Below, one piece after another: positions 1 through 8,787 of a stretch of 64,000 bases of DNA (the first letter of the stretch is position 1; each line of letters opens with the position of its first letter). The position numbers were made by a program, and so were the translations under genes. Origin of the DNA: a bacterium. GTDB taxonomy: Bacteria > Patescibacteria > Paceibacteria > Moranbacterales > UBA1568. The stretch spans positions 1-64,000 of the forward strand of contig JAKACP010000001.1 in the NCBI GenBank assembly GCA_021821305.1, given 5' to 3'. Under the pieces are notes generated by a model, which saw nothing but the letters and a program-made list of their open reading frames with translations, was not told where the DNA came from and did not search any database.

Positions 1-3000
1 GCCGCCAAGGTGCCTCCGGTGATGGCACCGGTATCCGTCACCGTGCCGACGGCGGAGAGGTTGGTGGCGAAATTGGAACCGGAAGCTAAGGTGAGGACTT
101 GCTGGGGGGTGGCGGTGCCGATGCCGAGATAGCCGGTAGAAGTATCCACGTAGAGCTGGCTGGTGTTGACGGCGAAATCTCCCGTGGTGGAGAGCACGAT
201 ATTGAGATTGGAACCGGCGGCCGGAGTGACCGTGAGGGCGCCGGATGAGGTGAGCGCGTTGCCGGAGAGGTTGAGCGTGCCGGCGATGTCATTGGTACCG
301 GTGCCATTGAAATCGATATTGCCGGCGACGGTGAATGTTCCGGTGTTGTTGAAGGAGACCGCTCCGGTGCCGGAGGTGGAGAGCGTCAAAGCGCCGAGCG
401 CGATGTCGGTACTCGCATCGAGGTCGAGTGCGTCTTGGAACTCGGTGAAGTCGAGGGAGTCGGCAGTGATATAGCTCGATCCGATAGTAGAGGTTGTCCC
501 GAGCACTCCCCCCGAGGTATTGGTCACGATGCCCGCGGTCGAGAGACCGGAGAAGGTGATGGTGCCGCTCGATGTGATGCCGGTGGCCGCGGCGATGGCG
601 CCGGTGGAATTGACCTGGAAGTCATCCCCGTCTCCGACGGTGAAGAGCGCGGCGGGAGTGGTGTCGCCTACGCCGACGTTGCCGCTATCGCCCAACAAAA
701 CGAAGCGGGATGTATAGGACGTGCCGTCATAACTGTAAAGTGCGAACTTGGATTTTTCAATTGCATTGGCGCCCGCATTGTTGCGTATAACGAACTCGGC
801 GCTTCCCAGTCCAGGAGAAGACGTATTGCTGTTTCCTGTAAGTTGGATATATGCTCCGGCGTTCGCCCCGTTTATAGCAGTGCCCCCTGAAAGTGCAAGT
901 TTGCCGTCGTTAACACTCCTGTTTATTGTCTGCATCGCTGTTCCGCCCAGGGTTATTGCCACACTCGGGGAAGCCGTCCCGATCCCCAGCCGATTGTTCG
1001 TATCATCCCAGAAGAAGTTGGCGTTGTCCTGAGCGAGGATACCCGAGGTGCCGGCGAAGAGGATGGATCCTGCCGTCGGGGCGTAGAAGGTCGGGGCTCC
1101 GGTACCGCCGGAGATGAGGGCCTGGCCCGAGGTGCCGACGGCGGAGAAGGCGTAGGCCGTTCCCGTCGAATACGGGATGCTTCCCGCGCTGCCGATGGTG
1201 GTGGCGTTGGTGCCGCCGTTGGCGATCGGAACGCTCGCGGTCGTCCCGAGGACGCCGCCTGCGGTATTGGTCACGATGCCCGCGGTCGAGAGGCCGGAAA
1301 AGGTGATGGTGCCGCTTGATGTGATGCCGGTGGCTCCCGTGATGGCACCCGCGGCCGAGATATCCAGAGTCGGGGTATTGAGGAAGTTGGTGAAACCCGC
1401 TCCCCCGGAGTTGGTGATGGAGATGGCATCGGTGACGACGGTGGTTCCGGATGTGGTGGTATCGGCGTTGTCAAGCGAGAGGAGCGCGGTGAGCGTGGTG
1501 TCGGTTGTGGAACTGGTGAGGGCATTGGTGATCTTGAAGACGGTTTCCGCGACGTCGGTTCCGGCATTGGCGGTCAGAAGAACATCCAGAAGCGGGCTGG
1601 TCGCGGCCGTAGCGGTGTAGCTGATGGTGGTAGGCGTGTCCACATCCAAAGCGTCTTGGAACTCGGTGAAGTCGAGGGAATCTGGTGTGATACTGCCTCC
1701 GCCTAAGGTCGTCCAGGTCGGGCTTCCGGTACCGCCGGAGATGAGGGCCTGGCCCGTGGTGCCGACGGCGGAGAAGGCGTAGGCCGTTCCCGTCGAATAC
1801 GGGATGCTTCCCGCGCTGCCGATGGTGGTGGCATTGGTGCCTCCGTTGGCTACCGGCAAGGTCCCGGTGACCTCGGAAGCGAGGTCGACCGAGGTGCCCA
1901 AGGTGGAGGCGATGGTAATGCTCCCCGCTCCGTTCGTCACCGTGATGCCGGAGCCTTGGGTGAGCGCGGCGGCAACCGGCGCGACGCCGGTGGAGCCGAT
2001 CAAGAGCTGGCCGTTGGTCGGAGCGGTCGTGGTCGTGAGGGCGCCTCCCGTACCGGAGTAGATGAAGGAATTGGCGGTGAGTCCCGAGAACGTGATGGTG
2101 CCGCTCGAGGTGATGGCGGTGGCTCCGGTGATGGCACCCGCGGCCGAGATATCCAGAGTCGGGGTATTGAGGAAGTTGGTGAAACCCGCTCCCCCGGAGT
2201 TGGTGATGGAGATGGCATCGGTGACGACGGTGGTTCCGGATGTGGTGGTATCGGCGTTGTCGAGGGCGAGGAGTGCGGTGACGGTGATGTCGGTCGTGGA
2301 ACTGGTGAGTGCGTTGGTGATCTTGAAGACGGTTTCCGCGACATCGGTAGCGGCATTGGCGGTGAGCGAGAGGCCGAGGAGCGGATCGGTAGCGGCGGTC
2401 GCGGTGTAGCTGATGGTGGTCGAGACCGCATCGAGCGTGAGCGCATCCTTGAACTCGCTGAAGTCGAGCGTATCGGCATCCACTTCGGCTGCGGCGATGC
2501 TCGTTCCGAGCGTGGAAGCGACGGTGATCGTCCCCGATCCCTCGGTCACCGTGATGCCGGAGCCGTCGGTGATCGCGGCGAGGGTGTAGCCCGAGCCGTT
2601 GCCGATGAGGAGGGTGCCATTGGCGGCAGCGGAGCCGTTGAGTCCGGTACCGCCATACTGCGCGCCGATCACTGTACCATTCCAAGTGCCGGACGTGATC
2701 GTACCAGTCGTAGTGATGTCCGTAAGATTACCGGTGGTAACGACCGTGCCGGTCACATTTGGCAAAGTAATCGTCCGATCAGCCGTCGGATTGGTGATGA
2801 CCAAGGTTGTCTCGCTCGTATCATCGACGCCGGTACCTTCGAAAATGATCTGATTGCCCGTCGTCACGTCGAAGAAGAAGCGGGAGGCAGCTGCTGTCGA
2901 TCCTCCGATGGCAAGGTCATCGGTGGTATCTGTCAGGTAAGTGATTGTACCGCTATCTGTAAATTTGGAAGCGCCGGAACCGCCGGTATTAGAAATCCAG

Positions 3001-6000
3001 GTGAAGCCGCCGGTGGTGCTGTCGTACGAAAGGATGTAGCCATTGGTCGCGGCGTTCGTCGCCTCGAGGTCGACTTCTTCGATGGTGCCGTCGGTAATCT
3101 CCGAGCCCTCAATCGAGGTGCCCAACGTCGAGGCGATGGTAACGGTATCGGTTGCTCCTCCGGTCGTGGTGATACCGGTACCGGCGGCGATGGTAAGCGT
3201 ATCGCCTGAAGTTAACGTCTGGCTAGAGCCGGACGTACCTGCAAGTGTCAAAAGCGTAGTGCTCGAGAGGACAACAGTGCCGGACGCATCCGGGAAAGTG
3301 TAGGTCTTGTCGGCGGTCGAGAGGTCGGCCACGTCGAAGATACCGAAGAGGGTCGGCGTGGCGCCGTTCTCAAGGATCTTCAGTCCGGCCGAGACGTTGT
3401 TAAGCGATATGTTGAACGCGCCGGTCTGGTTCCAGTCGGCGGTGAGCGCGCCGAGCGAAAGCGTGGCCGAGCCGGAGGTCGCGCCTCCGGAGAGGCCGCT
3501 GCCCGCGACGACGTCGGTGATGTCGCCCGCGCCGACAGAGCCCGGGGAAACCCAGGTGAAGCCGCCCGTGGTCTCGTCGAAGGAAAGGATATACCCGTCA
3601 AGCCCGGTGGGGGCGTTCGTCACCTCGAGGTCGACTTCCTCGATGGTGGCGTCGGCGATCTTGGCGCCGGTGACGGCGCCGGTGCCGATCGAAAGGACGC
3701 CCGCGTTGGTGATGGTCGCGTCCCCCGACATCGCGACGAAGGTCGGGACGCCGGTGAGGTTCGCGACGAGGAACTGCGCGGAGGTGCCGGTGACAGCCGT
3801 GATGGCCGAGGTACCGTTGCCGAGGAGGACGCCGTTCGCGGTGAGCGTGGTGGCGCCCGTCCCCCCGTTTCCGACCGGCAAGGTGCCGGTGACCTCGCTC
3901 GCGAGGTCGACGCTCGTCCCGAGGGTGGAGGCGATGGTGATGGAGCCCGATCCTTCGGTCACCGTGATGCCGGCCCCGTCGGTGATGGTGGCCAGCGTGT
4001 AGCCCGAGCCGTTGCCGATGAGGAGGGTGCCGTTGGCGGCGCTTCCGCCGTTGAGGCCGGTGCCGCCGTAGGTGGCGCCGACGACGGTGCCCTGCCAGGT
4101 GCCCGACGTGATGGTGCCGGTGGCGGTGATGTCGGTGAGGTTGCCGGTGGTGACGACGGTACCCGAGGCGTTCGGAAAGGTGTAGGTCTTGTCGGCGGTC
4201 GAGAGGTCGGCCACGTCGAAGATACCGAAGAGGGTCGGTGTGGCGCCGTTCTCGAGGATCTTCAGTCCGGCCGAGACGTTGTTAAGCGATATGTTGAACG
4301 CGCCGGTCTGGTTCCAGTCGGCGGTGAGCGCGCCGAGCGAAAGCGTGGCCGAGCCGGAGGTCGCGCCTCCGGAGAGGCCGCTGCCCGCGACGACGTCGGT
4401 GATGTCGCCCGCGCCGACAGAGCCCGGGGAAACCCAGGTGAAGCCGCCGGTTGCGGTATCGGAGGAAAGGATGTAGCCGTTCGTCGCGGCGTTCGTCACC
4501 TCGAGGTCGACTTCCTCGATGGTGGCGTCGGCGATCTTGGCGCCGGTGACGGCGCCGGTGCCGATCGACAGCACGCCCGCGTTGGTGATGGTCGCATCGC
4601 CCGACATCGCGACGAAGGTCGGGACGCCGGTGAGGTTCGCGACGAGGAACTGCGCGGAGGTGCCGGTGACGGCGGAGATGGCCGAGGTGCCGTTGCCGAG
4701 GAGGACGCCGTTCGCGGTGAGCGTGGTGGCGCCCGTTCCCCCGTTCGCGACCGGCAAGGTGCCGGTGACTTCGGAGGCGAGGTCGACCGAGGTGCCCAAG
4801 GTGGAGGCGATGGTGATGGAGCCGGCCCCTTCGGTCACCGTGATGCCGGAGCCGTCGGTGATCGTGGCGAGGGTGTAGCCCGAGCCGTTGCCGATGAGGA
4901 GGGTGCCGTTGGCGGCGCTTCCGCCGTTGAGGCCGGTGCCGCCCCGTGATTCATCGAGATACTGTTCCGAACCGAGGGACGATGTCCCGCTCCAGTAGGT
5001 GACATAACCGGCCGTTCCCGTCCCGGAAAGTCCGGAGGCGAAGCTTGCGCATCCCCACGTACCCGCGGTGTCATCCCACGCGAGACTCTGTCCGTTGGCA
5101 CATCCTTGGAGAAGTGAGAGCTGATCCGAGGATGCGCCCGCGAATTCAAGACCGGAATTCGACGAGGTCGAACCGGTGCCGTCGGCGGAGTCGAGCAGAT
5201 CGATCGACAGGGTCGGTGTCGATCCTTCACCCGAAGCCGAGCCGGAAATACCGTTCCCCGCGGTGATCGTCTCGACATAGTCGCCGGTGGTGTCGGTACC
5301 GAGCGTCACATTCGAAGCCCCGCCCGAAATCTGGCTGAAGCTCGACCCGTCGTTCGAGACCTGCCATACGCCGAGAGCGCCGTTGTAGCGGAGCTGCGGT
5401 TTCGTGCTCGCGCTCGAGACCGAGAGCGAGAAATTTTCCGAGACGGCGGAACCGGATCCGATGTTGAATTCCGTCGCGTCGGTTCCCGTGTCCGTGTTCT
5501 GATCGTGGAGGCGATCATCGTTCCCGAGCACGAGCTGTTTGGTTCCGGTCCCGGTGGGCAGCAGTTTGATATCCACCTTGCCTCCCTTGCCGAGGACGGG
5601 GATGTTTCCGGACTTGGTGCCGATAGCGGAACCGCCAAGCGTCTGCGCGTTCCCCGCGTTGAAAGCATACGGAACCGCGGCGAGTTTCTTACGCGGCACG
5701 ATTTCCGAGTCGTCACCTATACGGATGCCGAGGAAATACTCATCCGCTCCCTCGGAGAATATGCCCTGCGGAAGTGCCGTATCGGATCCGAGGTACGCAC
5801 GGAGGATACCGTTCCGGACTTCGACCTCCTGCGTCTCCTCCCAGATCCGCGAGGCGGCATCGGCGTTCGAGGGAAACGGGTTCGGCTCCGTTCGGTCCGT
5901 GGTGTAAATCGCGAACCGGACCTGATAGCTGCCGTTGATCGGCTCATTTTTCACGTCAAACAGCGAAAGTGTGACGTTTATCTGCTCGAACGACTGCGCA

Positions 6001-6110
6001 AAAACCGGTGCCGGGCCTCCCTGCCACCATATGTGCATCCCCGCTATCGTTATCGCGGCGAGGATGAGTATGAAATTTTTATGAAATTTTTGTTTTACAT
6101 ACTCCTTCAT
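1..6110 (-). CDS. giant beta-strand-repeat surface fibre/adhesin (3' end beyond window)
   Basis: The frame stays open from the ATG at 6110 to the left edge, about 2036 codons without a stop. Residues 1-37 form a signal peptide (hydrophobic ILILAAITIAGMHIWW, then PVFA-QS). Residues 38-160 resemble the N-terminal domain of phage-fibre-like surface proteins, ending LAAVPYAFNAGNAQTLGG. The rest is Gly/Thr/Ser/Ala-rich repeats with phrases such as NGGTGATTLTANGVLLGNGT, SGDATITNAGVLSIGTGAV and LGIGTATPQQVLTL, typical of tail-fibre and trimeric-fibre stalks. Charged residues are rare. I infer an exported fibre, plausibly for contact with a host cell; no catalytic motif is visible. It lies downstream of an Fn3-like anchored protein and has its own candidate promoter. 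The start lacks a good Shine-Dalgarno. The C-terminal anchor or head lies outside the window. Confidence 0.85.
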   Translation of the reverse strand, partial: MKEYVKQKFHKNFILILAAITIAGMHIWWQGGPAPVFAQSFEQINVTLSLFDVKNEPINGSYQVRFAIYTTDRTEPNPFPSNADAASRIWEETQEVEVRNGILRAYLGSDTALPQGIFSEGADEYFLGIRIGDDSEIVPRKKLAAVPYAFNAGNAQTLGGSAIGTKSGNIPVLGKGGKVDIKLLPTGTGTKQLVLGNDDRLHDQNTDTGTDATEFNIGSGSAVSENFSLSVSSASTKPQLRYNGALGVWQVSNDGSSFSQISGGASNVTLGTDTTGDYVETITAGNGISGSASGEGSTPTLSIDLLDSADGTGSTSSNSGLEFAGASSDQLSLLQGCANGQSLAWDDTAGTWGCASFASGLSGTGTAGYVTYWSGTSSLGSEQYLDESRGGTGLNGGSAANGTLLIGNGSGYTLATITDGSGITVTEGAGSITIASTLGTSVDLASEVTGTLPVANGGTGATTLTANGVLLGNGTSAISAVTGTSAQFLVANLTGVPTFVAMSGDATITNAGVLSIGTGAVTGAKIADATIEEVDLEVTNAATNGYILSSDTATGGFTWVSPGSVGAGDITDVVAGSGLSGGATSGSATLSLGALTADWNQTGAFNISLNNVSAGLKILENGATPTLFGIFDVADLSTADKTYTFPNASGTVVTTGNLTDITATGTITSGTWQGTVVGATYGGTGLNGGSAANGTLLIGNGSGYTLATITDGAGITVTEGSGSITIASTLGTSVDLASEVTGTLPVGNGGTGATTLTANGVLLGNGTSAITAVTGTSAQFLVANLTGVPTFVAMSGDATITNAGVLSIGTGAVTGAKIADATIEEVDLEVTNAPTGLDGYILSFDETTGGFTWVSPGSVGAGDITDVVAGSGLSGGATSGSATLSLGALTADWNQTGAFNISLNNVSAGLKILENGATPTLFGIFDVADLSTADKTYTFPDASGTVVLSSTTLLTLAGTSGSSQTLTSGDTLTIAAGTGITTTGGATDTVTIASTLGTSIEGSEITDGTIEEVDLEATNAATNGYILSYDSTTGGFTWISNTGGSGASKFTDSGTITYLTDTTDDLAIGGSTAAASRFFFDVTTGNQIIFEGTGVDDTSETTLVITNPTADRTITLPNVTGTVVTTGNLTDITTTGTITSGTWNGTVIGAQYGGTGLNGSAAANGTLLIGNGSGYTLAAITDGSGITVTEGSGTITVASTLGTSIAAAEVDADTLDFSEFKDALTLDAVSTTISYTATAATDPLLGLSLTANAATDVAETVFKITNALTSSTTDITVTALLALDNADTTTSGTTVVTDAISITNSGGAGFTNFLNTPTLDISAAGAITGATAITSSGTITFSGLTANSFIYSGTGGALTTTTAPTNGQLLIGSTGVAPVAAALTQGSGITVTNGAGSITIASTLGTSVDLASEVTGTLPVANGGTNATTIGSAGSIPYSTGTAYAFSAVGTTGQALISGGTGSPTWTTLGGGSITPDSLDFTEFQDALDVDTPTTISYTATAATSPLLDVLLTANAGTDVAETVFKITNALTSSTTDTTLTALLSLDNADTTTSGTTVVTDAISITNSGGAGFTNFLNTPTLDISAAGAITGATGITSSGTITFSGLSTAGIVTNTAGGVLGTTASVPIANGGTNATTIGSAGSIPYSTGTAYAFSAVGTSGQALISGGTGAPTFYAPTAGSILFAGTSGILAQDNANFFWDDTNNRLGIGTASPSVAITLGGTAMQTINRSVNDGKLALSGGTAINGANAGAYIQLTGNSNTSSPGLGSAEFVIRNNAGANAIEKSKFALYSYDGTSYTSRFVLLGDSGNVGVGDTTPAALFTVGDGDDFQVNSTGAIAAATGITSSGTITFSGLSTAGIVTNTSGGVLGTTSTIGSSYITADSLDFTEFQDALDLDASTDIALGALTLSTSGTGAVSFNNTGTFTVAGNIDFNGTGTNDIAGTLNLSGNALTSSGALTVTPAAGSNLNIVLSTTGDFAVNTSQLYVDTSTGYLGIGTATPQQVLTLASGSNFATNLSAVGTVTDTGAITGGTLA
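1095..2430 (-). repeat. second set of internal repeats in the fibre gene
   Basis: The stretch 1357-1620 recurs at 2146-2410 with an offset of 789 nt (263 codons). The stretch around 1100-1230 recurs at about 1727-1858 with an offset of 627 nt (209 codons). All offsets are multiples of three, so the repeats keep the reading frame. They differ in sequence from the 294-codon module downstream. Confidence 0.75.
3298..4942 (-). repeat. near-identical tandem coding modules in the fibre gene
   Basis: The segment from 3298 to about 4066 is repeated almost base for base at 4180-4942, offset 882 nt (294 codons). A 6-nt in-frame length difference near 3590/4475 changes the offset to 876. Each module carries the same succession of motifs (GGTGLNGGSAANGTLLIGNG, TLPV-NGGTGATTLTANGVL, AKIADATIEEVDLEVTNA, GFTWVSPGSVGAGDITDVV, STADKTYTFPNASGTVVTT). 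A more diverged third partial module lies at about 2590-3300. Confidence 0.8.
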
Positions 6111-6154
6111 GAGGCTTCAAAAATCGAGAAATCGCTGGAGCTATGTCTTTCGGA

Positions 6155-6183
6155 ATTGTAGCATAAAAATGGCATTTTCGAAA
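6155..6183 (-). promoter_or_regulatory. candidate promoter of the fibre gene
   Basis: On the minus strand an extended -10, TGCTACAAT (TACAAT at 6155-6160), is preceded 17 nt upstream by a weak -35 (TTTCGA). The predicted start lies near 6148, leaving a leader of about 38 nt. The same extended -10 occurs upstream of the neighbouring Fn3-like gene. The rest of the 6111-6192 spacer shows nothing else. Confidence 0.45.
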
Positions 6184-6192
6184 GTAAGCGAA

Positions 6193-6897
6193 TCACTTGT
6201 TCACGGCCCATCCGAACACGTCGCCGACCGCACCCGCTATGAGCTCGAAAAGGGATATCTCACGGGCTCCGGTATACACGGCATACGGATCGCTCGTCGC
6301 GGTATTCCCCGATCGGTCGCGGCCGGAAATGACATACACGTACGTCGATGCCTGCGCGAGCTCCGGAATAGTGACGCTGTGGTTCGTCTCATACCCGCTC
6401 CCGCGTATGACACCCTCGGCCTGACCGATACCCTTTCCATACGAGATCTCCGAAATGGCCGGCTTGTTCGTTTCCCAGGTGATGAGCAGTTTCGATCCGT
6501 TCTTTCCCTTTTCGGTGAAGGACTCCCCTCGAACGGACAGTATCTCGAGCGGCGCCACATCCGCCTCCGGAACGACAAGCGGGGCCTCACCGCCGATGGC
6601 TATCTCCCCGACCCGGAAATTTTCGCTTCGATAGAGGGCGTCCGAAGGAACGACCGGATCGTCCGCAGGCAGAGTGGCCGTCGACTCCGGAACGTCCGGA
6701 GTGGAAATGACCACCGGAGCGGATTGCGTCGGTCCTTCGGGTTCCGCGCGAAAAAACCGATTCCAGAAGAAAAAGGCCATACTCGCCACGATAAGGGTGA
6801 GCAACGCGGAAAGGAAAAATTTTTTGGCCAAGCTCCTGCCGGGTTTCACGATTCCGGAGTTCCCGGAGAAGCCGCCACCGTCACTGACATCCGACAT
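6193..6897 (-). CDS. membrane-anchored protein with a fibronectin-III-like domain
   Basis: A 234-residue protein. A short Gly/Ser N-terminus and a basic KPGRSLAKK are followed by one membrane helix (about residues 26-45, FFLSALLTLIVASMAFFFW), giving an N-in, C-out anchor. A Pro/Thr linker follows, and a C-terminal domain of about 110 residues (LLITWETNKPAISEISYG to YVYVISGRDRSGNTATSDPY) matches the strand pattern of Fn3/purple-acid-phosphatase N-domains. Role unknown; probably a surface partner of the fibre encoded 83 nt downstream. ATG at 6897 was chosen over an in-frame TTG at 6906; neither has a clear Shine-Dalgarno. Confidence 0.7.
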   Translation of the reverse strand: MSDVSDGGGFSGNSGIVKPGRSLAKKFFLSALLTLIVASMAFFFWNRFFRAEPEGPTQSAPVVISTPDVPESTATLPADDPVVPSDALYRSENFRVGEIAIGGEAPLVVPEADVAPLEILSVRGESFTEKGKNGSKLLITWETNKPAISEISYGKGIGQAEGVIRGSGYETNHSVTIPELAQASTYVYVISGRDRSGNTATSDPYAVYTGAREISLFELIAGAVGDVFGWAVNK

Positions 6898-6943
6898 ATG
6901 AGACAACGGAGAAATCGTCCGTATTCGAAAGAATGATGTTCGT

Positions 6944-6971
6944 ATTGTAGCATGGATCGGGCAAATGTCCC
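6944..6971 (-). promoter_or_regulatory. candidate promoter of the Fn3-like gene
   Basis: Minus strand: GGGACA at 6966-6971, a 17-nt spacer, and TACAAT at 6944-6949 with a TG extension (TGCTACAAT). The predicted start is about 40 nt before the ATG at 6897. It lies back to back with the manC promoter. Confidence 0.5.
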
Positions 6972-6979
6972 AGCTATTC

Positions 6980-7008
6980 TTGTCTCAGGATACTTTTTCC
7001 CGTATGCT
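6980..7008 (+). promoter_or_regulatory. candidate promoter of manC
   Basis: TTGTCT at 6980-6985, a spacer of exactly 17 nt, and TATGCT at 7003-7008. Predicted initiation near 7015 gives a leader of about 27 nt to the ATG at 7042, which supports that start over longer upstream in-frame starts. Confidence 0.5.
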
Positions 7009-7041
7009 TTTCACGTGTGGAATCCTTTCAGTCAAACACCT

Positions 7042-8145
7042 ATGCGCGACACGGAAAAACGGCAGGTCATCGTCATCATGGCGGGCGGGTCAGGGACGCG
7101 GCTCTGGCCGCTCTCCCGGAAAGGGACTCCGAAACAGTTCCAAGCGTTTCTTTCGGAGAAAACCCTGCTCGAGGAGACGTTCGACCGGGCCAAGCTCGTC
7201 GTCCCGGAGCAGGATATCTACATCTCCACCGGCGAGCGATATCGTACAAGCATACAAGCCATTCTTCCGGATTTTCCCGAAGAACGGCTCATCATGGAGC
7301 CTGAAGCCAGGGGAACCGCGTCGGCTATCGGCCTTATTTCCGCATTTTTCGAGGCGACCGCGCCGAAAACGGTCATCGCGACCATCGCTTCCGACCACGC
7401 TATCGAAAATGACGACGCATTCGTCGCCGCCCTTCGTTTCGGCCTCGATACCATAGCCGGGAATCCGGACAAGCTCGCGGTCATCGGTATCAACCCGACC
7501 TCGGCCGATACGGGTCTCGGATACATCAGGATGGGCGACGCCTTCGTGGGTGACGACCAAAAGGAAGTCTTTTTCGTGGACGAGTTCAAGGAAAAACCGG
7601 ACCGGAAGACCGCCGAAGCCTATCTCGCGGATTGGAAGTATCTCTGGAACGCCGGCTATTTCATCTTCGCATCGGATACTATGGAATCATGGATGCGGGA
7701 ATACGCTCCGGAGCTCTCCCGGGTCATGGACGGTATCAAGAGCTCCATCGTCCAAGGCGACACCGACGCGGTCACGAAGCTCTACCGGGAATCGCCGAAT
7801 GAGGCGATCGAACCGATCCTCATCGAAAAGCTCCCGGTCAAAGCGCGCATCGTCATCCCGGCGGCGATCAGGTGGAGCGACATCGGGACATGGGGGTCTC
7901 TCTTCGATTTTCTCACCCGCAAGCACGGCGGAAAAAACATCTTTCCCGAAAATTCCATCGACCTCGACAGTACCGGCACGATCGTCCATGGCAAGACGGA
8001 TCGTGTCATCGCGACGTTCGGCACGAAAGATCTCGTCATCGTCGATATGGACGATGCGCTCCTCATCGTCGATCGGCATCGATCGAGCGACATGAAACGC
8101 CTCATCGAGGAACTGAAGCGGCGCGGACACGACGGTCTCTTGTAA
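7042..8145 (+). CDS. manC: mannose-1-phosphate guanylyltransferase
   Basis: A 367-residue nucleotidyltransferase that makes GDP-mannose from mannose-1-phosphate and GTP for surface polysaccharide. The signature loop VIMAGGSGTRLWPLSRKGTPKQF lies at the N-terminus, followed by ISTGERYR, ASDHAIEN, GYIRMG and the EKP and WNAGYFIF motifs of the family. The length matches the single-domain GMP-pyrophosphorylase form; there is no C-terminal isomerase cupin. ATG at 7042 puts the glycine-rich loop about 15 residues in, as usual. It is one of the few plus-strand genes and diverges from the surface-protein genes, in keeping with a role in the cell envelope. Confidence 0.9.
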   Translation: MRDTEKRQVIVIMAGGSGTRLWPLSRKGTPKQFQAFLSEKTLLEETFDRAKLVVPEQDIYISTGERYRTSIQAILPDFPEERLIMEPEARGTASAIGLISAFFEATAPKTVIATIASDHAIENDDAFVAALRFGLDTIAGNPDKLAVIGINPTSADTGLGYIRMGDAFVGDDQKEVFFVDEFKEKPDRKTAEAYLADWKYLWNAGYFIFASDTMESWMREYAPELSRVMDGIKSSIVQGDTDAVTKLYRESPNEAIEPILIEKLPVKARIVIPAAIRWSDIGTWGSLFDFLTRKHGGKNIFPENSIDLDSTGTIVHGKTDRVIATFGTKDLVIVDMDDALLIVDRHRSSDMKRLIEELKRRGHDGLL

Positions 8146-8148
8146 GCG

Positions 8149-8171
8149 AAAAAAGACCGGCAATCCGGTCG
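8149..8171 (-). terminator. intrinsic terminator after ruvX
   Basis: Minus strand: GACCGG-attg-CCGGTC followed by TTTTTTC, about 25 nt downstream of the ruvX stop. It lies between the convergent manC and ruvX genes; on the plus strand the following bases are less T-rich. Confidence 0.75.
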
Positions 8172-8196
8172 ATACTTCTTTCAGAAACAGGCTTTT

Positions 8197-8631
8197 TTAC
8201 CGCCTTATTTCCCTGTCACCGCCACGATCCAGCCACTCCTGGAGGATTATTTTCGCCGACTCCGCGTCATCGAAACGGGCTATGCGACGCAGGCCCCGCT
8301 CCTTGAGATTCGCCTCGGCCATCCTGGTCGTGAACATCTCGTTCTGAAACGCCACGCGGACGGGAAACGATTTTTTCACGGTCTCGCCGAAACGCCTTGC
8401 CTCATCGGAACTGTCCGGGCGATTCACATGCGAAGGGATACCGATGACGACGGTGCCGATCTCCTTCTCTTCGATGAGAGTGCCGAGCCGGTCGAGCAAT
8501 GTCTCGTCGTTCTTCAGGGTCGCGAGTGCGAAGGCGATCCGTGTCTCCGCATCGGAGAACGAGACGCCCACGGAGGATGCGCCCCAATCGATACCAAGGA
8601 AATTCTCATATTTTGAAATGACCTCTTCCAT
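8197..8631 (-). CDS. ruvX: Holliday junction resolvase-like protein (YqgF/RuvX)
   Basis: A 144-residue RNase-H-fold protein. The first acidic strand, LGIDWGASSVGVSFSD, is followed by TVVIGIPSHVN and the C-terminal FDDAESAKIILQEWLD. The family acts as a putative Holliday junction resolvase and in 16S rRNA 5' processing. The N-terminal Asp and the C-terminal DDAESA acidic cluster are visible. ATG at 8631 was chosen because the conserved strand begins 12 residues later. It is the last gene of the long minus-strand run, after map, separated from it by the palindrome at 8665-8787. Confidence 0.85.
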   Translation of the reverse strand: MEEVISKYENFLGIDWGASSVGVSFSDAETRIAFALATLKNDETLLDRLGTLIEEKEIGTVVIGIPSHVNRPDSSDEARRFGETVKKSFPVRVAFQNEMFTTRMAEANLKERGLRRIARFDDAESAKIILQEWLDRGGDREIRR

Positions 8632-8664
8632 AAGAATCTGATACTTTTCAAAAAAATACCGTTT

Positions 8665-8787
8665 TAAAACACAAAACCCAGTGCACAAAAGACCAAAAAA
8701 AGAAGTGGGGGAATTTCAGCGGTGTGACGTTCGTATTCCGTGCCTTGTGCTTTGTTTGGATTTTCGTGTTTTGATGACTGTGTTTTA
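8665..8787. repeat. CACAAA-type intergenic palindrome, copy A
   Basis: Imperfect inverted repeat. The left arm TAAAACACAAAACCCAGTGC (then ACAAAAGACCAAA) matches the reverse complement of the right arm, which contains TTTGTTTGGATTTTCGTGTT and ends TGTGTTTTA. The same arm words occur at 10296-10428 and 40657-40798. The right end overlaps the TAA stop of map. Confidence 0.8.

Noticed and set aside
1471..2685. A 404-codon His/Arg-rich frame inside the fibre gene
   Set aside because: It is another frame of the same repeats on the same strand; the fibre frame is continuous through it and carries the signal peptide.
1..6110. Tandem DNA repeats that might be a CRISPR array or satellite
   Set aside because: Repeat lengths are multiples of three and hundreds of bases long, and they lie in one open reading frame; there are no short repeats with spacers.
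8665..8787. Palindrome copies A-C as plain rho-independent terminators
   Set aside because: No T-run follows the stems, arms are interrupted, copies occur in both senses, and two are inside the secY-adk-map-ruvX run.
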